Shown: positions 1-10,012 of the stretch, piece after piece
Numbering within the stretch: the stretch's first letter is position 1
How the letters are laid out: each line of letters opens with the position of its first letter
NCBI GenBank assembly: GCA_002946415.1
Contig: NJPS01000059.1
Location: forward strand, 186,001 to 250,000
DNA length: 64,000 nt
Direction: 5' to 3'
From: Rutstroemia sp. NJR-2017a BVV2
Lineage: Eukaryota > Ascomycota > Leotiomycetes > Helotiales > Rutstroemiaceae
Made by a program: the position numbers and the translations under genes
Notes under the pieces: generated by a model
What the model saw: only the letters and a program-made list of their open reading frames with translations
Database searches by the model: none
Told to the model about the DNA's origin: nothing

Positions 1-380
1 TAGATCTCATATTCCAGAGACTGAATCTTTAATCGAGGAGCTTCTCGTCCTGGAACTGGGGCTTCCGATATCGTAGGTCGCCATTCTAAAGTTGGTGTGG
101 ATGTGAGGATTATATCAATATGTTCTGAGGATTGTGATTGGGAAGATAGACCTGCGTCGAGGGCGAGAAGATATGGTAAATAGTTCTTGAGAGCTTGGAC
201 GATAGAAGATAGATTCGAGGCTTGTTGAGCTGCCGGAAGCCTCTTGTGCTTCTTCAGAGTATCACGAAGGACACCCCGATAGGTACTTGCGGCTAATGGT
301 AAGGAGGGATGCGAGTCGCTGGTGAAATATGCAGAGAACGAGAAGGTTGAGGTTGTCGGGAGAGCGAATGGAAAAGGCAT
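1..380 (-). CDS. palC: pH-response regulator PalC-like, BRO1-type protein (N-terminal part only)
   Basis: The minus strand is open from an ATG at 380 to the left window edge, giving 126 residues of an incomplete protein that starts [15 protein letters not shown]. The N-terminal block, with a [14 protein letters not shown] stretch, an [11 protein letters not shown] segment and a [13 protein letters not shown] segment, is what I recognise as the start of fungal PalC. PalC is a BRO1-domain protein of the Pal/Rim ambient-pH pathway that works with ESCRT-III at plasma-membrane signalling sites. The rest of the BRO1 domain lies outside the window. No intron is needed in the visible part. Family identity comes from recall of the N-terminus, not from a search; another BRO1 protein is the main alternative. 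Confidence 0.72.
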   Translation of the reverse strand, partial: MPFPFALPTTSTFSFSAYFTSDSHPSLPLAASTYRGVLRDTLKKHKRLPAAQQASNLSSIVQALKNYLPYLLALDAGLSSQSQSSEHIDIILTSTPTLEWRPTISEAPVPGREAPRLKIQSLEYEI

Positions 381-921
381 TGAAGAACGATTCCGGAAGA
401 CGTAAGATATCACAAAATCATAACCTAGGGTCCAAGCACGTGGGGACAGCAAGGCTTCCCAGTCTTCTCTCCGTTCCCGCCGGCGCTTCGCGTCGGTATG
501 ATATTGAGATGCTCAAGTTTTGATTCGAGTGCCTAGGGAGTTTCTTGATAGAAGCAAAAAGAATCTACAGAAAGGTGGTTTGCGAAATGTGGAGTTGATT
601 GTTGAAATAACGCGATGAAACAAAAATACTCTTGGCTATCAAGGTTCTCTAGGTGGGACAGTACTTGATATTGGCTGCGGTTCGGGCTGATGCTGCCTGC
701 CGTATTCACCACTTATCCATCGCTTCATCTACGTCATATCATTCTACAGGTTGGAATTGATGCACTAGGTAAGTGGGTGAAGTATTTGAATTATTCTCAA
801 TACTAGATTAATTCCTCAAGTTATCGCATTTCAATCTCACAAAGTACAAATCATACTTCAAAGTTCTCATATATCAATCCCGAGAACATCTTTGCCTATT
901 CACCAGACTTCATAACAAACC
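381..921. other. intergenic region, divergent promoters
   Basis: This 541-bp stretch separates the 5' ends of palC (minus) and the small hydrophilic gene (plus). Short open frames are present but none has coding character. The last 120 bases before 922 are pyrimidine-rich with CAA tracts, as is common in fungal 5' leaders. Confidence 0.5.
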
Positions 922-1371
922 ATGTCGGCCTCGCAGAACCAATCCTCTCTCAACGAAGCACCAAATTCCACACCAGCTGGCACCACTTTTGGCGCAAATG
1001 ATGCCAAACCATCTAGTGAGGCCAAGCCAGCAAACACCGTAGGCTCTGCGACTGCGATGGGTCATGGCGACCATCCTAAGGATAACGCGGACGACAGCAA
1101 CGCAGAGTTGTCCGGTTCCAAGTATGGTGTACAAAAGGAAGACCTAGAAGGAGAGCAGATGGCTGTATATGCAGAGGGACATGCTATGCACGCACAGCTG
1201 GACAAGAAGAACGCCGGATGGGGTGAGGAGGGGAGTTTTACGAGTGACTTGGATAGGCAGAAGGCAGAGCAGAAGGAAGCCAGGGAAAATATCAAGGCTC
1301 AGCGGGAACAGGGCGTGAACATTGATGGAGGGAACGGCAGACTTCAAAATGAAGGGCTCGGAGCCGTTTGA
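922..1371 (+). CDS. small hydrophilic conserved fungal protein of unknown function
   Basis: This is a single-exon frame of 149 residues starting MSASQNQSSLNEAP. It has no signal peptide and no membrane segment. The N-terminal half is rich in Ser, Ala, Asn and Gly and is probably disordered. The second half is charged, with an AEGHAMHAQLDKKNAGWGEE segment and a Lys/Glu/Arg-rich helix (about residues 105-130), and ends NEGLGAV. Such proteins resemble small stress-associated fungal proteins in composition, but I know no function for this one. The ATG is preceded by an ACC context and a pyrimidine-rich leader, which supports the start. The open frame on the opposite strand is a shadow. Confidence 0.6.
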   Translation: MSASQNQSSLNEAPNSTPAGTTFGANDAKPSSEAKPANTVGSATAMGHGDHPKDNADDSNAELSGSKYGVQKEDLEGEQMAVYAEGHAMHAQLDKKNAGWGEEGSFTSDLDRQKAEQKEARENIKAQREQGVNIDGGNGRLQNEGLGAV

Positions 1372-1557
1372 GTCGAACATTGTTCAATTCCCGAGGAGAG
1401 ATTGATGGCTGCGGGACTGGGTGCGCATTTATGACGAACTTTGGTAGACGGTCAATCATCATCGACATGTTTATCATCTTCTGCATATCTCCATGTATCA
1501 TATATCAAAATCCCAAACGCCTTCGCCATGCCGACAATAATGATATCATCCTGAGCA

Positions 1558-2229
1558 TCAAAAATCCATATTCTCCATGACTTGATCACCAACCGAGCTC
1601 AATGCCGACGATGCTTCTCTGGTCGAAGGAGTTACTGTGGCTTGCTTCGAGACCATCTTTAATCGATCTGCCCATTCTTTCACGCTTGATATTTCCCCTC
1701 CCTCCACTTTGACTACTCGAGGCTCCGCAGGCTTGCCCAGTAATGTACCATGATATCGCGAGTCTTCGTCTGTCGTGCTATGCTTCTTCTTGAGTGCTGT
1801 AAAATGATTAGCTATTATCTCAATTACAACAACCTAAGTTTGACCTGTTAAATAATCTTCCTTCCCATCTCCAAGGGCAATTCGTCTGATTTCCTTATTC
1901 CCCTCTCCTGTAGCCCATGCCAAAAACTCCTCGACACCACGCATATCCTCCATGCCCTCAAACTCTTGATCTTCTATAACTTTCTCCGGCATAAGCGCCC
2001 CACAATCTTGCATTGCCATTCGTACATCTTGTATTGTAATGTCAAGCTCAGTGTGGTTGAGGTCGGCGTGCGCTGCAGTCGACTGTGCAAGTAGATACAT
2101 ATACCGGGCCGCCAAATCCGTTAAAGTATCAAGAACTGAAGGTCTAGTCGAATGGTAACCAGCCGCACGTAGGATATGCAAGACGCAAGGTCTAAGGAGG
2201 GAGTGATGGAGCGCTGGAGGAGTTGCCAT
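1558..2229 (-). CDS. bromodomain-associated (histone-fold) protein, TAF3-like TFIID subunit
   Basis: Two exons, 2229-1845 and 1796-1558, join across a 48-nt intron (1844-1797, GTCAAA...ACAG) to give 207 residues. Residues 1-80 form a histone-fold helix set, with LHHSLLRPCVLHILRAAGY, a TLTDLAARYMYLLAQ helix and DVRMAMQDCG. This is the Bromo_TP pattern of TAF3/TAF8-type TFIID subunits. The C-terminal part (KKKHSTTDEDSRYHGTLLGK, then a KVEGGEISSVKEW segment) is typical of short fungal TAF3-like proteins. The gene is head to head with TAF7, 429 bp away, so two TFIID subunits may share a promoter. The exact subunit (TAF3, TAF8 or an Spt7-like factor) is not settled. Confidence 0.75.
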
Positions 2230-2658
2230 GCTGGAAAAGGTTGCGTTGTCGAGACGGTAAAGTCAAGTTCAAGACGCAATGTGGACTGACGATACCATGG
2301 CCAAAAAGTAAAAGTATGGCAAATGCACCAATATATGGTGGAATTGTTTGCAACCGTACTATGTTCTCTCCAGATGGTGAATCCTCATTAAATCAATTTC
2401 CAATCGCAAAGTTACCAAAAAGGAAACGCGGCTGCGCGAATGGTTTTGCTGCGACCCGTAGAATTCTCCATTCCAAAGTCCAGAGCTTCCAAACTCCACC
2501 ATATCAAGCTACCAATCGAACACAATAATTTCGGACGCCTTCGACATTTTTTTATACGGAAACGCGACGTACTTCGATCTCGAGTGTCCGAATTTATGGT
2601 CCATAGTGATAGCAGCAGCAACATCATCCACCCTCAGTACCACTGAGCTACATCCAAC
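2230..2658. promoter_or_regulatory. bidirectional promoter region between two TFIID subunit genes
   Basis: These 429 bp lie between the start codons of the TAF3-like gene (minus) and TAF7 (plus). No credible coding frame is present. The region must hold both promoters and both 5' leaders. I see no strong TATA box near either start. Confidence 0.5.
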
Positions 2659-4236
2659 ATGAGTGGTTTAAAGCTAAAGTTGAATATCGGTAGCAGTGGA
2701 GCTGGATCGATGAACCCCCCATCATCGACCACACCTATAGCCACCACGCCAGGCGGTTCTAAGCCCAAGATCAAATTCAATACGAAACAGGCGATATCTC
2801 CTGCAATAGAACAACCTCCACAACTGAAAACAACCAAAGCAGGGCGAGCGCCCAAACCAAGCAAGAAGCTTGCAGAAAGCCGAAAGCGAGTCAAGGAAGA
2901 AGACGACAGCGAAGATGACACCATCAATGTAATTCCTCGAGCTCCGGTGGCGGCGGCTGAACCTCTGAGGAAGAAAGTTAAAATCAGTATTGGAGGAAAC
3001 AAAGGGAAGACTGTTGTTGGGCCATTGAGCGCGAATGGATTGCCAAAAACGCCAATCCAAATCAAAGCTAAAGTGAAAGGGAAGCCACCGAAGCGGCCAC
3101 TGGGTGAAGGATATGATTCTGAAGCTAGCGATACGGAAAGAGACCCCGCGATTGAGGAACAGTTTGTCATGCGCATGATCCCAGGCGACGACTGCGATTA
3201 CCTTCGACAATGTATAACTGAGAAGAAGATCGGATTATCACGGTCCTTAGGTGGTGCAGATGTGCAAATGAAATTCTTTCACGCAGAAGGACGGCGTGCG
3301 ATGGTCACAATACGTGGGAATATGTATGCGGCTACTCTAGTTGACCTACCTTGTATCGTGGAAGGGATGAAGAGCTGGGACAGGAGGGGATGGTGGAAAA
3401 GCGCAGATATCTGTCAGATGCTTTGGATATTCGCGAAGGTATCTAGCGAGGCTGAAGCAAAAACTATCGAGTTACCCAAAATTATCGACCCGCAAACCTT
3501 TCAATATCCTCATGGTTTAACGCCTCCAATGCACTTTGCGCGCAAACGTCGGTTCAGGAAGCGAATCAGCAGAAATGCGATTGAGGCCGTGGAAGAAGCA
3601 GTTGAAAGGCTACTCGAAGAAGACAGAAAGGCATTGTCTTCAACATATCAAGTTATACAACCCGAAGACAGACAAGGCAGCCAAGCATTTAGTCCAGGCA
3701 GCGACGGGTTTGAGGCCGGCGAGGAAGAATACTCCGAAGATCAAGACGCAGAGGGAGAAGCCGACGACGGCAGCTACTTCGGAGGGCACATGCAACAAAA
3801 TGGCATCGATGGAGACCTCGACGCAGATCTCGCAGCAGACTTGGAAGCCGCAATGGAAGCCGAAGCCGAGTTTGAAACGGCAGCTACTCCGATGTCTGGC
3901 GTGGCAGCCACACCGTCCATGATGCAAGGCGGAACACCAGCTGCAGCCGAAGAGGAAGAAGAAGACAGTGGCGATGAGTCGATCGAGGACGGTGAGAGTG
4001 ACGAAGATAATAATGGCGCAGACGATATTGATGATGACGAGAAAGCAAGATTGGCGCACCTCCAGGAAGCTAAAGAAGATATTGCAGATTTGGAGAGACA
4101 GATTGCTGGGGTGCACGCACAGTTGGTGGTTCAGAATAATCCTATCTTGCGGAAGAGACTTGAGGATAACGCAAGGAAACTCAAGGCAGAATTGGAGCTT
4201 AAGAAGTCAGCTATTGGAGAGGCCGAGGACGATTGA
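2659..4236 (+). CDS. TAF7: transcription initiation factor TFIID subunit 7 (TAF7)
   Basis: A single-exon gene of 525 residues. The TAFII55 N-terminal domain lies at about residues 165-275. It starts with EEQFVMRMIPGDDCDYLRQC and continues through the FFHAEGRRAMVTIRGNMYAA strand region to DLPCIVEGMKSWDRRGWWKS and ICQMLWIF, the hallmark of TAF7. TAF7 contacts TAF1 in TFIID and restrains its activity until initiation. The first 160 residues are Lys/Ser/Pro-rich and basic. The C-terminal half is strongly acidic (runs of Glu and Asp) and ends in a coiled coil (DEKARLAHLQEAKEDIADLE onward), as in other fungal TAF7 proteins. The start codon directly follows a CATCCAAC leader. Confidence 0.93.
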   Translation: MSGLKLKLNIGSSGAGSMNPPSSTTPIATTPGGSKPKIKFNTKQAISPAIEQPPQLKTTKAGRAPKPSKKLAESRKRVKEEDDSEDDTINVIPRAPVAAAEPLRKKVKISIGGNKGKTVVGPLSANGLPKTPIQIKAKVKGKPPKRPLGEGYDSEASDTERDPAIEEQFVMRMIPGDDCDYLRQCITEKKIGLSRSLGGADVQMKFFHAEGRRAMVTIRGNMYAATLVDLPCIVEGMKSWDRRGWWKSADICQMLWIFAKVSSEAEAKTIELPKIIDPQTFQYPHGLTPPMHFARKRRFRKRISRNAIEAVEEAVERLLEEDRKALSSTYQVIQPEDRQGSQAFSPGSDGFEAGEEEYSEDQDAEGEADDGSYFGGHMQQNGIDGDLDADLAADLEAAMEAEAEFETAATPMSGVAATPSMMQGGTPAAAEEEEEDSGDESIEDGESDEDNNGADDIDDDEKARLAHLQEAKEDIADLERQIAGVHAQLVVQNNPILRKRLEDNARKLKAELELKKSAIGEAEDD

Positions 4237-4831
4237 TCTCGGCTTTGGGTGTAATAAAAGTATGGCATGAGTTTCGGGGATTGTGGGCCGTTTGTATCTT
4301 TATGAGTTTTTCCTAGTGATCAACTTAAGGTTAGGAACTGGCTTTTTCATGCTCATCCCGAGACTGGATGGAGGGCACAACCTAAGATTTTGGGGCATGG
4401 TCCAGAATGACTACAAAGGGCAAAGCTCAGCATCAAGCATGAAGTTTGGCGTAATTCACGGAGAATATAAAAGCTGAGAGCTGATCATTCTCTTTTATAT
4501 TACTCTTTTGGCAAAAACCGAAGAGTCAATATAAGCTTGGGGTACATCATATAATACAGAAAGATCCCCAAACTCACACTATGCATACACCTATGTGATA
4601 CAATGTTCTTTCCCCCGTTGCCCTTGTGCACTTCTTCCCAGTGTCCTCAAGGACTCATGCTAGAATCGTGTGATGGCTCCCCTTCCAATTCAAACACATT
4701 CATATTCACCGCAATGGTTCACCACTGCATTCCTTCACTGACATACCACATCCTGATCCTTAGCCGTCGTCCTCATCCACACCCATTTCCACAACCTGCG
4801 CCAAAACTACAACCTCAACTTATATCCACAT
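4237..4831. other. intergenic, 3' flanks of convergent genes
   Basis: A 595-bp stretch between the convergent TAF7 and mL54 genes. It should contain both 3' untranslated regions and terminators. Weak open frames are present at 4283 and 4603 but show no recognisable protein features. Confidence 0.45.
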
Positions 4832-5619
4832 TTACATAGTCTTCAAGTAATTCTTCTCCTTAATCGCCGCCCTCCTCTCCCTCCTCATCGCCTTCCTCAG
4901 TTCCTCTCTCTGCTGCAGCGCTTCAGGTCCTTCCGCTGCTAAATCAATCGTCTGCTGCGTGATCGGGATCTTGGGTTCGAGAATACTCGTGTCGCCTGAA
5001 GCGATGGCGCGCTCTTCCGCCCTGCGCTTCGCTTTTGCAGCTTTCTGTCGGACTTTCTTGGATTTGGCTAGATGGGGGGTGGATTGTAAGTTTCCAGGGC
5101 TTGGTAAGGAGGGTTGGTGGGGCGGGGAGGTGTTGAGGTGGGATGGAAATGGTTGTGTTTGTGAGAGGGCTTGGGATGATGAATGGAATTGGGTGGTAGA
5201 AGACAGATGAACTTACAGAATTCATCGCCAGCAGCATCTTCCTCTGCTGTTTTCTTTGACACATCTAAGCAATGCCACAGCCATTCAGGATAATCCTCCT
5301 CTTTCATAGCAACAGGATCATTGTGGCCTTTGATGTAATTTATTCCTTTAAGAACTGTTCCTTCCGGCGCACTCGATACAGGCAGTGGTGTAGTAGTTTT
5401 CTTCGCAGGGTGGGAAGTAGCTCCTAGCGCGGTAGGAGAGGGACTGAGAGGTGTTGAGAAGGGTTGCGCAGCGCCTGTAGATGTTACTGTTGGGGGACCT
5501 TTGGTTCGGGGAGATGCGGGCGTCGATGAAGGTGGGGTTTGGGAGAGCAGAGATGTGCTGGAGAATGGGCGTATGAAGCGTGAAGGCACGCTGCGCCGGA
5601 GACACCGAGAACAAATCAT
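4832..5619 (-). CDS. MRPL37: mitochondrial large ribosomal subunit protein mL54
   Basis: Two exons, 5619-5217 and 5067-4832, join across an intron with GTAAGT donor and CTAG acceptor (5216-5068) to give 212 residues. The N-terminus MICSRCLRRSVPSRFIRPF is Arg/Ser-rich without acids, as expected for a mitochondrial presequence. The conserved mL54 core follows: GTVLKGINYIKGHNDPVAMK, EEDYPEWLWHCLD, and after the splice KSKKVRQKAAKAKRRAEE, ending in a basic coil with NYLKTM at the C-terminus. mL54 belongs to the mitoribosomal large subunit (yeast Mrpl37). If the intron is not removed, the frame runs into unrelated Pro/His-rich sequence, which supports the splice. Confidence 0.88.
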
Positions 5620-6162
5620 GATGGGTGGTGTGGAGGGGAATTGATATGCTCGAATAGGTGCTGGATGGAGATGGAGATTTATTTTTTTGGGTTATGTACG
5701 GTGACCGAGGTGAGCTAAGTATGCGGGCACTATCAGATTCTTGGTGGGGAGCTTTCGAGGGGTCAAGAGTAGATTAGCTTCCTTGAGTACACATTTTGAA
5801 TCTTCAAGGTAGGTCGAATTTGTAAATTCATATGGAAATTTTCAACGTATGATTTTACTGCCGGGTAGCAAGACGGGCTCATCGTCTATGATTAGCAATT
5901 GGGACAGCGCGGAAGGAAGAGCTTCCGTAGCCACAAGCTGATGCTGTAGATGGTGTGATTGTACAGAATTTGGTATTTACAATATGCATCCCTCCCAAGT
6001 GCATTTCAATTTTCTGACCGAAAGCTGGTAAAGATACCAGCTTCTTCGCACCCCCGAATAGTCTGCGTGTGCGGACCCACCGCTTGCATCATCATCATTG
6101 CTATGCTATTCCCCATTGCCCGCCTGGTGTCTTGTACATTGAGACCCAAAGTCATAACGTAT
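5620..6162. other. intergenic region
   Basis: A 543-bp stretch between mL54 and the complex I subunit gene, both on the minus strand. It holds the mL54 promoter and the 3' flank of the upstream gene. The small plus-strand frame at 5959-6198 overlaps the last exon of the complex I gene antisense and is not credible. Confidence 0.45.
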
Positions 6163-6616
6163 CTACGGCGCCTTCGTGTAGTTCTGCTGTTCGAATAGAT
6201 AACCTCTAATCTTCGACTCTTTCAATAACTCAAAGTATCGTTCTGAGGGAGTCAATGTTAGCAACAAAGCCCTGGCGCACGCTATTTATCAAGATAAAAT
6301 CAAGCTAAATTGTGACAACTTCATAGCTGTAGATCTACATTCTCTGCCAGATCCAAGGTCACTCCCAACGTGAACGCGAAAGCTTACCTCTCAAGGCACC
6401 GCATTTTTCCAGATGATTTACTCCTTCACGGTGGTAACACTTCCCCAGCTCCTCTCTAACCAATCGTGCCATCATGCTCTTAACCCATTGCTCTCTGACC
6501 ACAGCATCCTGAGCTTGCTTCAGTCGTCCCGTATCATCGTAATCGACGCCATCAAAGGTCGGAGGCACTGAAGGCTTTTTCGCAAGGAATGCGGCGGATT
6601 CGGGAGTGGGTGCCAT
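6163..6616 (-). CDS. nuo-12.3: NADH:ubiquinone oxidoreductase 12.3 kDa subunit (NDUFB10/PDSW-type)
   Basis: Exons 6616-6388 and 6242-6163 join across a 145-nt intron (GTAAGC donor, CTCAG acceptor) to give 102 residues. The protein starts MAPTPESAAFLAKKPSVPPT and has FDGVDYDDTGRLKQAQDAVV, REQWVKSMMARLVREELGKC and YHREGVNHLEKCGALRERY. I recognise this as the Neurospora NUO-12.3 type of complex I accessory subunit, which sits in the mitochondrial membrane arm and is rich in conserved Cys. The longer upstream frame would add 24 residues, but homologues as I recall them start at the MxPTPES position, so I chose 6616. Exon 2 supplies the conserved FELLKESKIRGYLFEQQNY tail. Confidence 0.9.
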
Positions 6617-7068
6617 TGTTTGTCGCAAATCTGAAATAGAGGAGGTCGCAGAGTAGAAATTGTAGAGATAGGGTGGGTAGGTAGTCAAGAGCTACGCTGG
6701 GGGTTCTGGCCTTGAAGTCAATCTGGTCAAGCTCTCTTACAATTGATACTTGGTTGATTCGATGAAGCTATTTTGGTGATTACATAAGACAGGTGGCCAT
6801 CACGCGTTTATGTGGAGAATAGAAGAACCCTTGAGCACCTTGCGACGCTATCTTTTATCGTTAGCGCGATTGAGAAAAATTTCAGATAAGAAGATATTTT
6901 TTTGCCATAGCTTCTTGCACTTTTCATCATCTCTCATCCATTACTCTTCCTCCAATTTTCACCTCTCTTCCCGTCAATTTACCATTCTTTTCTTGGTTTA
7001 CATCGAGAAATCTTCATCCTCATTAACCTTTTCATCAACTTCTTCTTCGGAAGCTCAACTCAATCACA
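6617..7068. promoter_or_regulatory. divergent promoter region, complex I subunit and nucleolin-like gene
   Basis: These 452 bp contain both 5' leaders. The 180 bases before the nucleolin-like start are very rich in TTC/TCT pyrimidine tracts, a pattern seen upstream of strongly expressed fungal genes involved in ribosome biogenesis. Confidence 0.5.
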
Positions 7069-8732
7069 ATGGCAAAGACCAAGGAACCAAAGGGCGCTAA
7101 GGCTACCACCAAAAAGGCTGAGGTCAAACAACCACTTTCAACTGTCAAAAATGCGGCTGTTGTAAAACCATCTCAAACACCAAAAGCTAAATCTAAGCAG
7201 ACTGCGAAGGTTATTGCTGCCAAAGCAAAGCCAGCATCCAAGCCAGCCAAGAAGGCCGCCACCCCATCGTCCGATGGCGAATCCGAATCCGACTCTGCTA
7301 GCGACTCCGCATCTTCGTCTGACTCCGAGTCTGAGGAGGAACAAGAAGTCAAGAAGCCCGCTGCTGTGAACGGCAAGGCGAAGGCCAATGGCAAGACCAA
7401 TGGAAAGGTCGCAGAGAAGAAAGAGGTAGAATCCTCTGACTCCTCTGATTCATCAGAATCTGAATCCGATTCCGAGTCATCTGAAACTGACTCTGAACCC
7501 GCGAAGCCCGCCAAGAAAGCTCCTGCTTCTGAAAGTGAGGATAGTGATTCTTCTAGTGACTCCGACTCCGAAGAAGAAGCTGCCCCAGTTGCCGCCGCCG
7601 CTAAGGAGACTGCTAAGAAGGTTGTTGAGGCTGGAAAGGCCAAGGTCAACGGCGCTGCTAAGGCTGTCGCTAAAGCTACCGTAAGCCAATCTCCATATAT
7701 TCCTTCAATTTCTCACATTCACTAACCATTTTACAGGAGGATTCCGATGACGAATCTGGCAGCTCCGACTCATCATCTTCCAGCGAAGAGGAATCTGGAT
7801 CAGACTCATCTGACTCCGACAGCGAAGAAGCCGAAGCCCCATCAAAGAAGCGTAAGGCAGAGGATGAGCCAGAGGCATCCACCAAGAAGTCCAAGACTGA
7901 AGAAGCCTCTGTCGAAGATGCTGGTGTCAAGAACTTGTTCGTTGGCAACTTGAGCTGGAACATCGATGATGAATGGCTCTTCCGTGAGTTCGAAGAGTTT
8001 GGTGAGATCACTGGTGCCCGTGTCATTAGCGACAAGGAGAGTGGACGCTCCAGGGGTTTTGGATACGTTGAATTCGCCAAGTCAGCCGATGCTGCTGCCG
8101 CCCTTGCTGCCAAGAAGGGTGCTCTTATCGATGGTCGTGAGGCTAACGTTGACTTCTCCACTCCCCGAGACAACACTGCACCAAAGGAGCGTGCTAACAA
8201 CCGTGCCCAACAATACGGCGACTCAAAGAACCCTCCTTCTGACACTCTTTTCCTTGGTAACCTTTCCTTCGATGCTGATGAGAATGTTGTTGGTGAGGCA
8301 TTCGGTGCTCACGGTACCGTTGTCAATGTCAGACTCCCAACCGATCCGTAAGTTTGTCCTTTCACCCATTATCTTTTGCAGCACTTGCTAATTCCAACTA
8401 GGGACTCTGGCAACCCTAAGGGTTTCGGCTATGTTACCTTCGACTCCGTTGAAGATGCTACTGCCGCCTATGATGCCATGATGGGTGCCGATATCGCTGG
8501 TCGTCCAGTCAGACTTGACTATGCTACTCCCCGCCCCGATCGTAGCGAGGGTGGTGGACGTGGCGGTGGAGGACGTGGCGGTGGACGTGGTGGTGCTAGA
8601 GGAGGTCGTGGTGGGTTCGAGCGTGGTGGACGTGGTGGAGGACGTGGAGGAAGTGCCCGTGGTGGACGTGGAGGCAGCACCAACCGTGGTGGATTCGGTG
8701 ACTTCAAGGGAAAGAAGATGTCCTTCAACTAA
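7069..8732 (+). CDS. nucleolin/Gar2/Nsr1-like nucleolar RNA-binding protein
   Basis: Three exons, 7069-7680, 7737-8347 and 8402-8732, give 517 residues. The layout is classic nucleolin: a Lys/Ala-rich basic start (residues 1-60); acidic serine stretches such as ESDSASDSASSSDSESEEE alternating with Lys/Ala-rich blocks (to about 260); RRM1 starting near residue 268 with LFVGNL and later RSRGFGYVEF; RRM2 near 374 with LFLGNL and KGFGYVTF; and a C-terminal RGG/GAR domain of about 50 residues. Such proteins act in pre-rRNA processing and 40S assembly in the nucleolus. Both introns are short (56 and 54 nt) with good splice sites. Opposite-strand open frames here come from codon bias and low complexity. 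Confidence 0.93.
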
Positions 8733-9595
8733 TTGGGGTGTTTGATGGATAATATCCTGTCGCACGTTCGCTTCTCTTTCTACCAAGGAAGCTGCATACT
8801 GATCTGTGGGGTCCCGTTGGCTTTGTGGGTTGTCGGCTCTTGACTTCTACTCCATATAGGAGATGTGGGACATGAGACTGAACTTCTTGTTCCATTTTGG
8901 ATCAGATGTTTACAACTTGTGGGCTTTGAGATTCTGTGGCTGTTGGCTTGTGGCTGTCCCTTGGGACATTATTTTGCACTTTTTGATACGATCTTTCAGT
9001 GGGGCGTTTGGACAAAATCATCATGACTTGTGGGCTTTGAACATTATTTGAAGTTGGTATGATCCTTCTTATGTCCAACCTTGTTTGGGTAGCTTGAAGG
9101 GGACTGAGCTTCATGTGGGCTTTCCCGAGGGCATTTTGCACAAAAGTTTCTGTTTTTATTAGGTACGATGGATGTAGGACTTCTAAGCATTAGCTTGGGT
9201 TGGCGAGGTGTCTCGCGCAATCAATGTATCATATGGTGAGTATTCTGCAATCGGTATTTCCCCTTGCCGCTGGCATCACGTTTCATGAACCAATCAATAA
9301 TAATTCTACAAAACATGCGCGTGCTGTCTAAGTGAGTTTCTTGTGATATGTAGATTAATCCAATTGCGAAGGGCTATAAACTTGAGTTTCTCAATCTCCA
9401 CTTGCTTGCTCTGGGCCCCGAGTGGATGACCACAAAGCACTTCCAGGGGCAAATATCTGGACGCCATGATGTTTTCTCGGGTATTAATCATTAATTTCGA
9501 ATGATCAATCATGACTACGATCAGCTAGTCATGGTCAGTTGACAATATCTGGCATATCCAAAAACACAATGTGAATACATTGTAGCACCATCAAT
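8733..9595. other. intergenic, long 3' flank with short direct repeat
   Basis: An 863-bp region after the nucleolin-like gene. It carries two copies of a 14-base word, CTTGTGGGCTTTGA, near 8915 and 9027, plus a shorter TGTGGGCTTT copy near 9113. No protein or RNA gene could be supported. Confidence 0.4.
8914..9041. repeat. short direct repeat, two copies
   Basis: The word CTTGTGGGCTTTGA occurs near 8915 and again near 9027, about 112 bp apart in the 3' flank of the nucleolin-like gene. A partial third copy lies about 85 bp further on. The function is unknown; it may be a relic of local duplication. Confidence 0.4.
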
Positions 9596-10012
9596 TCATG
9601 CCCTCCCACATATCCTAATTGCGCTCGCATCTTGAACACAGGGTTCGGGCAGCAGTTGCGCATACCCGCCGTCGACGGAAAACGTCAGATACGTGTCGTG
9701 CGCCGCGCCTTCGCTACCAATGCACTGGTACCGGGTGCCGGCGGGCAGGATCCCGGCGCATTGAGCGCTGATGGCGGAAAGTAGGTTGTTGGCGCACCCG
9801 GGGTTGGCGCCGTCCATGTTGCCCCAGCCGCCGAAGTTGAAGGTGTAGGTTTTCGCGCTGGATAGCGCGGATTCGACGGGTGTGAGGGTGGTGTTTGTTG
9901 GCGTGGGGACGAGGGAACAGCAGTTTTTGTAGGGGGTGGGGGTGCGGGCGAGGGAGGGGGTGGAGAGGAGGAGGAGGGTGGAGAGGAGGGAGAGGGGGTG
10001 GGTTGGCTGCAT
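9596..10012 (-). CDS. small secreted cysteine-containing protein, effector candidate
   Basis: A single exon of 138 residues. Residues 1-22 form a clear signal peptide, a Leu/Ser-rich core ending in Ala (MQPTHPLSLLSTLLLLSTPS onward). The mature part has seven cysteines: an adjacent pair in YKNCCSLVP, then one each in NPGCANN, SAQCAG, RYQCIG, PEPCVQ and IRICGRA. A Gly/Asn-rich TYTFNFGGWGNMDG segment lies between. There are no membrane segments and no family I recognise. Size, secretion signal and cysteine content fit fungal small secreted proteins. The odd number of cysteines means at least one is unpaired, or the C-terminus is spliced differently. The strand is GC-rich relative to its flanks. 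Confidence 0.6.
   Translation of the reverse strand: MQPTHPLSLLSTLLLLSTPSLARTPTPYKNCCSLVPTPTNTTLTPVESALSSAKTYTFNFGGWGNMDGANPGCANNLLSAISAQCAGILPAGTRYQCIGSEGAAHDTYLTFSVDGGYAQLLPEPCVQDASAIRICGRA

Noticed and set aside
6617..6688. Longer N-terminus for the complex I subunit
   Set aside because: Homologues as I recall them begin at the MxPTPES position; the extra 24 residues look like 5' leader translation.
7173..7689. Long minus-strand open frames opposite the nucleolin-like gene
   Set aside because: They arise from repeated Ser/Asp/Glu and Lys/Ala codons read backwards; the plus strand has two RRMs, an RGG tail and proper introns.
9010..9045. Possible C/D-box snoRNA on the minus strand near the nucleolin-like gene
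   Set aside because: Box C-like ATGATGA and a CTGA are only about 15 bases apart, far too close for a snoRNA, and there is no terminal stem.
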